From DASQHW01 sp038209365 (GTDB lineage: Bacteria; Actinomycetota; Acidimicrobiia; IMCC26256; PALSA-610): DNA of 18,604 nucleotides. A program made the position numbers and the translations under genes. Below the pieces are notes generated by a model. The model ran no database searches and was not told the origin of the DNA. It saw only the letters and a program-made list of their open reading frames with translations. The stretch covers positions 1-18,604 of the forward strand of contig JBBQXS010000071.1 of the NCBI GenBank assembly GCA_038209365.1, read 5' to 3'. Shown here piece by piece: positions 14,144 to 18,604 of this stretch (positions within the stretch are counted from its first letter, which is position 1; every line of letters starts with the position of its first letter).

Positions 14144-14662
14144 ATGGTGAGCGAATTACTCGAAGCCGATTGCGCCGGGCGCGGCGCGTGTGACGCCGCG
14201 TCCTCGGCGCCCTCACTCGGATTGCGGCGCCGGACGACGATCATGCGAGCGGGGCGTTGCCTGTCCGTCTCGGTCGGCACCACCGTCTTGAGCGCAGTGG
14301 TCCTGGTCACCCTGGCCGTCGGATTCGGGGTGCCCGCCGGCGGGGCGAGTCTCCTCGCGAACGGCTGCGGGATTCCCCCGTCGTATCTGTGCAATCGGCG
14401 CTGGGTGTGGCGACGTACAGGCCGCGGTGACCTCGCGCGCGAGGTCGTGCCGTTCTGGACCCTCTCGCTCGCCGCGCTGGTCGTGTCGACGTGGTTCGTC
14501 GCGTACGTTGGCAAGATCACCGCGGCATTGCCCGTGGCCGGTCGTGCGATCGCGCTTCCGGGGGCCAACATCGGCGTGTTCGCGACTCTGTGGATCGCGC
14601 AGTTCGTCATTCTCGACCGGCTCATCTTTCGGAACCGTGTACAGGCACAAGGCGCGCAATGA
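14144..14662 (+). CDS. GtrA-like membrane protein
   Basis: A small integral membrane protein of the GtrA type (PF04138), a family linked to moving lipid-carried sugars or to cell-surface polysaccharide synthesis. Four helices are visible after residue 34, and the family's conserved piece between helices two and three is clear: LLANGCGIPPSYLCNRRWVW, where NRRWVW matches the consensus N-x-x-W-V/T-F. The start is uncertain. ATG 14144 gives 172 residues with a 33-residue soluble N terminus; ATG 14243 gives 139, closer to family length; neither has a good ribosome site. It is divergent from the flavoprotein gene and 95 bases upstream of the HtrA gene. No glycosyltransferase partner is in the window. 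Confidence 0.75.
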   Translation: MVSELLEADCAGRGACDAASSAPSLGLRRRTTIMRAGRCLSVSVGTTVLSAVVLVTLAVGFGVPAGGASLLANGCGIPPSYLCNRRWVWRRTGRGDLAREVVPFWTLSLAALVVSTWFVAYVGKITAALPVAGRAIALPGANIGVFATLWIAQFVILDRLIFRNRVQAQGAQ

Positions 14663-14757
14663 ATCCACCCCTCAACTTTTCTGTTTCTTAATGTCCTCAG
14701 AGCTTGGACTCATGCGCGTTCGCGACGCTCGCTCCACGAGCGACAAAGGAACGCATC

Positions 14758-15921
14758 ATGGACTCCTCCCCGGAATATTCAGAGAGACGCGAACGTCACC
14801 GTGGTCCCTCTCGCGTCATCGCCGCGGTAGCTGCGGCGCTCATGCTCGCCGGCGGTGTCGGCGGCTACGCGCTCGTACACGCGCAACAGTCTGCGACGAA
14901 ATCCGGAAGAACCGCGGCCGTGTCTCCGTCCCCGTCCGGCGCGTCCGCGTCGAGCTCGGCGTCGGCCAATGCGACGGACACGGCGACGCTGACCCTCGCG
15001 CAGATCGAAGCGGCGGCCGACCCCGCGATCGTCGACATCACGGCGACGCTCGGGAGTACGGGCACGGCGAAGGGAACCGGCATCGTGATCAACGCCGGCG
15101 GGGAGATCCTCACGAACAACCATGTGATCTCGGGCGCAACGAACATCACCGTCCAGGTCGCCGGAGCCGGCCCGACCTATCAGGCGACACTCGTCGGCTA
15201 CGACGTGAGCGACGACATCGCCGTCCTGCAGATCGCCCACGTGTCCGGACTCGCCACGATAAAGACCGCCGGCGCATCGACGGTGTCGGTCAACGACGCG
15301 GTGGTCGCGATCGGCAACGCGCTCGGCCAAGGTGGCACTCCGGACGCGGTCGAAGGAGTGGTGACTGCGGTCGATCAGACCATCACTGCCTCCGACCAGA
15401 CGGGCACGAGCGCGGAGACGCTGCACGGACTCCTCGAGATCTCCGCGGCGGTCGAGCCCGGCGATTCCGGCGGCCCGACATTGAACTCCTACGGCGAGGT
15501 CGTCGGGATCACTACGGCTGCCGCGACGAGCGGCTTCCGACCGATGTCCACCGCGTCTACGTCGGAGGCCTACGCGATTCCCATCGAGCGCGCATTGCAG
15601 ATCGCGAGCCAGATCGAATCAGGTCACGCCAGCGCGACCGTGCACATCGGCCAGCACGGGCTGCTCGGCGTGCAAGTGCAATACACGAACGGCGCAGGCG
15701 CGCGTGTCGCCGGCGTACAGACCGGCTCGACAGCCGCGCAGGCCGGCCTTGGGGCGGGCGACCTGATCGTGTCCATCAACGGTCAAACGATCACCTCGAG
15801 CTCCGATCTCGACCGCGCAATGGCGTCCACCCACGTCGGCGACCGAATCAGCGTCGACTGGCAGGACACCACCGGCCATGTCCACCACACGAGCGCGACG
15901 CTCAACACCGGCGTCGCCTGA
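14758..15921 (+). CDS. Membrane-anchored HtrA/DegP-type serine protease with PDZ domain
   Basis: A 387-residue envelope quality-control protease of family S1C. ATG 14758 follows AAAGGA at seven bases. A short basic cytoplasmic tail is followed by one membrane helix (about 18-41), a Ser/Ala/Pro-rich linker (45-75), the trypsin-like domain (80-290) and a PDZ domain (298-385). The catalytic triad is complete: H122 in LTNNHVISGA, D153 in VSDDIAVLQI and S237 in EPGDSGGP. PDZ features include GLLGVQV and AGLGAGDLIVSINGQ. It degrades or refolds damaged exported proteins, and its single PDZ matches actinobacterial HtrA/PepD-like proteases. A small stem, CGCTCG/CGAGCG (14726-14742), sits just before the ribosome site. 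The degenerate receiver gene follows 18 bases later, probably in the same operon. Confidence 0.93.
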   Translation: MDSSPEYSERRERHRGPSRVIAAVAAALMLAGGVGGYALVHAQQSATKSGRTAAVSPSPSGASASSSASANATDTATLTLAQIEAAADPAIVDITATLGSTGTAKGTGIVINAGGEILTNNHVISGATNITVQVAGAGPTYQATLVGYDVSDDIAVLQIAHVSGLATIKTAGASTVSVNDAVVAIGNALGQGGTPDAVEGVVTAVDQTITASDQTGTSAETLHGLLEISAAVEPGDSGGPTLNSYGEVVGITTAAATSGFRPMSTASTSEAYAIPIERALQIASQIESGHASATVHIGQHGLLGVQVQYTNGAGARVAGVQTGSTAAQAGLGAGDLIVSINGQTITSSSDLDRAMASTHVGDRISVDWQDTTGHVHHTSATLNTGVA

Positions 15922-15939
15922 ACCCCGCTGGAGGAAGCC

Positions 15940-16326
15940 GTGTACGCCGACGAACATCCCCCCGTTGCTCTCATCGAAGGACCAACCGATGTCATCGTCC
16001 TCATCGCGCCGTCTCCGGGCACCTCCTGCGACCAGCTGCTGCGCACCATCACCGAGCTGAAAGCAGGCGGTCGCGCAGCAGTGCTCGTCGTCTTCCCTCG
16101 CCTCGCAGACACCGAGGCCGTCGTACGAGCCTGGGCCGCGGGCGCAGATCTCTGCGCGGTTGCCCCGACCTCCGAGGAGCTCTTCCGCTGCATGGAACGA
16201 GCGCGATCCGTGCACCGCCTCGCGTCACGCGACGGCACGCCGAGTGCTCGGCCTCAGAACTGTCGTCGAAGCGACGAGCTCCTCGACACGCTCTGGAGGA
16301 AGAGAGCTCGTCGCCAGTCCTTGTGA
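15940..16326 (+). CDS. Degenerate receiver-like protein downstream of htrA
   Basis: A 128-residue protein starting at GTG 15940 with a GGAGGAAG site. Residues 8-95 follow the order of a response-regulator receiver: strand DVIVLIAPSPG, helix CDQLLRTITELK, strand AAVLVVFP, helix DTEAVVRAWAAGAD and end SEELFRCMERAR. The AAGAD-x-P-SEEL portion is very receiver-like. The phospho-acceptor position is not Asp (VLIAPSPG where a receiver has VLDLxLPG), and no conserved Lys is seen before the final Pro, so it should not be phosphorylated normally. The C-terminal 35 residues are basic and unstructured, with no recognised output domain. Its place 18 bases after the protease suggests a connected stress function. 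Receiver ancestry is inferred from pattern alone. Confidence 0.62.
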   Translation: MYADEHPPVALIEGPTDVIVLIAPSPGTSCDQLLRTITELKAGGRAAVLVVFPRLADTEAVVRAWAAGADLCAVAPTSEELFRCMERARSVHRLASRDGTPSARPQNCRRSDELLDTLWRKRARRQSL

Positions 16327-16343
16327 TCCGTCGGCCATCGGTC

Positions 16344-16376
16344 CGTTCGCCACGTTCGCCACGTTCGCCGCGAACG
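16344..16376. repeat. Three 9-bp tandem repeats with a small hairpin
   Basis: CGTTCGCCA, CGTTCGCCA and CGTTCGCCG follow one another at 16344-16370. The last copy forms a 6-bp stem, CGTTCG (16362-16367) with CGAACG (16371-16376). The array lies in the 75-base gap between two convergent genes, so it may help terminate transcription. Confidence 0.75.
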
Positions 16377-16401
16377 CCGCTACCGCGCGACCGTCACATC
16401 G

Positions 16402-16830
16402 CTACGGATGCATGTCCTCGGGGGCGACGTCGCGGACGTGTTGTGCGAAGGACCATTGGTGGCCTTCGGGGTCCTCGGCCCCGTAGGTGCGGTCGCCGTA
16501 GAACTGGTCGGCGGGTTCGCCAAGGATGCGCGCGCCCGCGGCTTTCGCGGCCGCGTAGTGCTTGTCGACGTCGTCGACATAGACGTAGACGAGTTGGGTC
16601 GCGCCACCGCGGCGCTTGGGATTCTGGTAGTCGGGGCCGGGATGGCCCATCATCACCACGCCGTCGCCGAGGCCGACCTCGGCGTGGTTGGCCTTGCCGT
16701 CGGGTCCCTTCATGCGGACCCGCTCCGTGAAGCCGAACGCCGCGATCATCCAGTCGAGGGCAGCATCGACGTCCTCGTAGAGCAGGTACGGGGTGATACG
16801 CGGGAAGCCTTCCGGTGGATTCTGAACCAT
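16402..16830 (-). CDS. VOC-family (glyoxalase/bleomycin-resistance-like) protein
   Basis: A 142-residue cytoplasmic protein of the vicinal oxygen chelate superfamily. ATG 16830 is preceded by AGGAGGACGGCC, a strong ribosome site; the frame continues upstream only through the 12-bp repeats. The two-module VOC pattern is visible: PYLLYEDVDAALDWMIAAFG (14-33) with HAEVGLGDGVVMM (49-61), then VYVYVDDVDKHYAAAKAAGA (81-100) with YGDRTYGAEDPEGHQWSFAQ (111-130). H49, E51 and H124 are possible metal ligands. GDRTYGAEDPEGH is typical of PhnB-like and other small VOC proteins of uncertain substrate. The upstream region holds a candidate promoter with a palindrome in its spacer, which suggests inducible expression. 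DedA lies upstream on the same strand. Confidence 0.88.
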   Translation of the reverse strand: MVQNPPEGFPRITPYLLYEDVDAALDWMIAAFGFTERVRMKGPDGKANHAEVGLGDGVVMMGHPGPDYQNPKRRGGATQLVYVYVDDVDKHYAAAKAAGARILGEPADQFYGDRTYGAEDPEGHQWSFAQHVRDVAPEDMHP

Positions 16831-16846
16831 GGCCGTCCTCCTCGGT

Positions 16847-16882
16847 GTCCGTTCATTCGTCCGTTCATTCGTCCGTTCATTC
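16847..16882. repeat. Three perfect 12-bp tandem repeats in the VOC gene leader
   Basis: GTCCGTTCATTC occurs three times end to end (16847-16858, 16859-16870, 16871-16882) with no mismatch. On the coding strand of the VOC gene the unit reads GAATGAACGGAC and the array ends just before the ribosome site. In frame it would add NERT repeats ahead of ATG 16830, but the strong ribosome site lies after the array. Confidence 0.93.
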
Positions 16883-16943
16883 GTTTCACCGTGACGAGCC
16901 CGGCCGACACGCCGGCGCGCGACAAGGGACGTGACTGCGGCCA

Positions 16944-16972
16944 AGTATCTCCCGGACCGGGAAATATCCCAA
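16944..16972 (-). promoter_or_regulatory. Candidate VOC promoter with operator palindrome in the spacer
   Basis: On the minus strand, TTGGGA (16972-16967) and GATACT (16949-16944) match the -35 and -10 consensus at four of six bases each and are exactly 17 bases apart. The spacer is almost entirely a palindrome: TCCCGGACCGGGA (16950-16962) is exact, and extends to a 21-base near-palindrome at 16946-16966 with one mismatched pair. An operator here would let a dimeric repressor block RNA polymerase. As an alternative it may be the terminator of the DedA gene, whose stop is about 63 bases away. Confidence 0.45.
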
Positions 16973-17028
16973 CAACGGCGCGTTCACGCTGTCCCCGGTT
17001 GGCGGCTCCAGCCTTCGGCCAATACGAA

Positions 17029-17715
17029 TCAGGGCGCATCGTCGCTTTCCGCGGCCGTGACCTCCTCAGCGAGCTCGGCGGGCCTCTCGATCGGGTGCGC
17101 GCCCTTGCGCATGCTGCGCCAGACGCCGACGGCCACGAGCGCGAACGTGAAGAGGGTCAGTTGAAGGCGATGGGCGCCGATCCAGTCGTTCACCGCGAGG
17201 AGCGGGTCGGCGAACACGTCGCCGAGTATCCAGATGGCCGCGACCCTGGCGACGGTTCCGCCGACGTTGAGTACGACGAAGACCCAGACGCGCATCTTGG
17301 TCGCGCCCGCGAGCAGGCAGATCCATTGGTTGGGAACGAGCGTGACGGCGACGTAGCCGGTGCGCGCGAAGAACCGCTCGAGCCACAGCACGATGGCCGC
17401 GCCGGGACCGAGCTTGCGCTCCATCCAGCGGATCGCGACATCGCCGTACCGGCGCCCGAACCAATAGAAGAGCGGATCGGTGAGGACGAGGCGCGCGACC
17501 GCGACGGTGATGAACGGCACGGCGCCGAGTGTCGGTGCCGCGAGCACGAGATTGCGTAGACGCGGATTGCAGACGATCAGGATGATCGGCGCCGAGACGA
17601 GCAAGGTCGGGGCGAGCGCGTCGCCGGTCCAGGCCAGAATCGTCGTGATCGCCATCGGTACGGCGAACAGGACGATGCCTTTGCGATCGAGGGGTTTCGC
17701 TGTGCTCTCGACCAT
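17029..17715 (-). CDS. DedA/SNARE-associated-like membrane protein
   Basis: A 228-residue polytopic membrane protein resembling the DedA/VTT family (PF09335), which includes undecaprenyl-phosphate and phospholipid flippases. Helices are visible at about 12-30, 33-50, 55-78, 105-125, 140-165 and 185-205. The family-like stretch is FYWFGRRYGD (83-92) followed by WLERFFARTGYVAVTLVPNQWICLLAGATKM-type text (111-141, quoted in part): the ER-F-x-R-x-G and LAGA-x-x-M elements match, but the second conserved Arg of typical DedA is replaced around PNQ. It ends in an acidic tail. ATG 17715 has no ribosome site but lies six bases from a TATCCT box, so it may be read from a leaderless mRNA. The family call is moderate. 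Confidence 0.65.
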   Translation of the reverse strand: MVESTAKPLDRKGIVLFAVPMAITTILAWTGDALAPTLLVSAPIILIVCNPRLRNLVLAAPTLGAVPFITVAVARLVLTDPLFYWFGRRYGDVAIRWMERKLGPGAAIVLWLERFFARTGYVAVTLVPNQWICLLAGATKMRVWVFVVLNVGGTVARVAAIWILGDVFADPLLAVNDWIGAHRLQLTLFTFALVAVGVWRSMRKGAHPIERPAELAEEVTAAESDDAP

Positions 17716-17721
17716 CGGAGC

Positions 17722-17749
17722 AGGATACGGCGACCACGAACCTGTGCAA
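17722..17749 (-). promoter_or_regulatory. Candidate promoter for leaderless DedA mRNA
   Basis: On the minus strand TTGCAC (17749-17744) and TATCCT (17727-17722) are 16 bases apart and match the -35 and -10 consensus at four of six positions each. Only six bases separate TATCCT from the DedA ATG, so transcription would start at or next to the start codon. This agrees with the missing ribosome site. Confidence 0.45.
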
Positions 17750-17814
17750 GACAGGACAGGAGACACCTGGGCGATCGCTCACGTCCGGGCGTATACGCGA
17801 ACGGAGGTATCCCC

Positions 17815-18258
17815 GTGACCGACTACAACTTCATCACCACGCGGCTCGCGACCGGTGGTGCGCTCACCGGCCCGGAAGACGTCGACCAACTGATCGTTGA
17901 CCGCATCACCGCCGTGATCGACTGCAGCTCTGAAGTCGACGACGCACCTCTGTTCGCCCAGGCGCGCATCGTGTACTTGTGGAACGGCACGCCCGACGAC
18001 GGCAAGCCAAAGCCCGCCGAGTGGTTCAAACGATCCCTCGAGTTCGCGCTGCCGTTGCTCGCCAAGCCGCACATGCGCGTCCTTGCACACTGCACGGGTG
18101 GCGTTCAGCGAGGACCGAGCACCGCTTACTGCATCTTGCGTGCACTCGGGTACACCGCGCCGACCGCCGAAGCGGTCATCCGCGCCGCTCGGCCTGGAGT
18201 GGGGCTGGCCTACCGCGCAGATGCCGATGCGGCGGTCCAGGCGCTGGGTTACGAGTGA
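17815..18258 (+). CDS. CX5R-type protein phosphatase (dual-specificity-like)
   Basis: A 147-residue cytoplasmic protein with the Cys-based phosphatase signature HCTGGVQRGPS (92-102): nucleophile C93 and phosphate-binding R99 at CX5R spacing, followed by Ser after a Gly-Pro. The chain before it has the expected beta strands (ITAVIDCSSE, ARIVYLW) and a loop WNGTPDDGKPK (56-66) whose D61 or D62 can act as general acid, as in dual-specificity phosphatases. The size fits a minimal domain. GTG 17815 follows GGAGG at eight bases. The loop residues differ from the usual HCxAGxxRS/T, so the substrate, protein or small molecule, cannot be told. It is divergent from the DedA gene; GCGTATACGC, a perfect 10-bp palindrome, lies at 17789-17798 in its leader. 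Confidence 0.8.
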   Translation: MTDYNFITTRLATGGALTGPEDVDQLIVDRITAVIDCSSEVDDAPLFAQARIVYLWNGTPDDGKPKPAEWFKRSLEFALPLLAKPHMRVLAHCTGGVQRGPSTAYCILRALGYTAPTAEAVIRAARPGVGLAYRADADAAVQALGYE

Positions 18259-18362
18259 TCGGTGCGTCAGGCAGACCGTGCTCATGATGCCCAAGCGCTG
18301 AGGAGCGTTGACAGGTCTGTTCAATTCCCACGCGCCGAGCTCGATCGTCGGTGGTCGCGATA

Positions 18363-18604
18363 TCACGGCCCGCGCTCGCGTCGATCGGTTTGCAGGAGGC
18401 CGGCTTTGCGATCGCGTTCGGTCTTTTCGACGTGATGGGGAAAGCAGAGGGGTTGCAGATTCGCGAAGGAGGTCGCGCCGCCGTTGGCGCGCGGATCTTT
18501 GTGGTCCCATTGCAGGTGATACGTGCGGTCGCAACCCGGCTTGGCGCAGTGCACGCCGTCGAAATCGGGCGGTGCACCCAGCTCGAGCGCGGTATTCAGC
18601 TGCG
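18363..18604 (-). CDS. HNH endonuclease of the 13E12/DUF222 type, C-terminal part
   Basis: Only the last 79 residues are inside the window; the frame stays open to the right edge. The visible part begins QLNTALELGAPPDFDGVHC and contains a full HNH motif: CAKPGCDRTYHLQWDHKDP with the Cys pair and first His in WDH, then the central Asn in FANLQPLCF, and PHHVEKTERD at the end. This opening and the C-terminal HNH are typical of the abundant actinobacterial 13E12-repeat proteins, which have an N-terminal DUF222 region and often several copies per genome. Nuclease activity is inferred. It is convergent with the phosphatase gene, with about 100 bases between them. GTG 18554 is an internal codon, not the real start. 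Confidence 0.88.
   Translation of the reverse strand, partial: QLNTALELGAPPDFDGVHCAKPGCDRTYHLQWDHKDPRANGGATSFANLQPLCFPHHVEKTERDRKAGLLQTDRRERGP

Noticed and set aside
12694..14193. A 499-codon open frame opposite the flavoprotein gene
   Set aside because: The minus strand carries clear cNMP, FAD and NAD(P)H motifs, whereas the plus-strand product is Arg/Asp/His-rich without motifs.
14427..16730. A 767-codon open frame on the plus strand
   Set aside because: It spans the GtrA, HtrA and receiver genes in another frame and runs antisense over the VOC gene; the product is low-complexity Arg-rich text.
16408..17559. A 383-codon open frame on the plus strand
   Set aside because: It runs antisense through both the VOC and DedA genes and their promoter region, with no domain of its own.

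Overview
The window is GC-rich throughout, uses GTG starts often and is densely packed with genes on both strands. Several families are typical of Actinobacteria: the 13E12-type HNH protein cut by the right edge, a secreted PF03640 lipoprotein with a YLFxxD motif, a GtrA-like membrane protein, and a cNMP-binding/thioredoxin-reductase-like fusion. I infer an actinobacterium, possibly an uncultivated Acidimicrobiia-type lineage. The class is a guess, because there is no rRNA or other marker gene here.

Layout. 1-252: no supportable gene; runs of 11 C and 11 G. 253-2498 (+): an operon of an unknown protein, an aldo/keto reductase and an SLC30A9-like cation diffusion facilitator. 2533-2772 (-): a small one-helix membrane protein with an 18-bp in-frame duplication. 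2776-3084: a leader region with five 8-bp tandem repeats. 3085-4824 (+): a tightly overlapping operon of a PF03640 lipoprotein broken by one inserted base, a four-helix membrane protein, the peroxidase Ohr and a very acidic 56-residue protein, ending at a perfect hairpin. 4843-5876 (+): a HAD phosphatase and a small helical protein. 6067-9375 (-): a 1102-residue protein with TIR domain, membrane helix, Ala-rich coiled coil and beta-propeller. 9576-10193 (-): secreted Cu/Zn superoxide dismutase with a strong terminator. 10502-12373 (+): a Cys-rich lysozyme-like lipoprotein and a K+-channel-like membrane protein. 12370-14091 (-): the cNMP/glutaredoxin-like/TrxR-like flavoprotein, sharing a CTAG stop with the channel gene. 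14144-16326 (+): GtrA-like protein, HtrA protease and a degenerate receiver protein. 16402-17715 (-): a VOC protein behind a candidate repressed promoter, and a DedA-like protein that may be leaderless. 17815-18258 (+): a CX5R phosphatase. 18363-18604 (-): the C-terminal end of an HNH endonuclease.

Many of the genes fit resistance to oxidative, electrophile and envelope stress: Ohr, SodC, aldo/keto reductase, VOC protein, TrxR-like flavoprotein, HtrA and a metal exporter. They lie in separate transcription units, so a shared role is inference. The most striking single gene is the TIR protein. It keeps the Glu aligned with the NADase residue of SARM1 and places TIR and a large propeller on one chain around a membrane helix, a plausible sensor-effector that stands alone between its own control signals. 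No tRNA, rRNA, CRISPR array, transposase or prophage was recognised.
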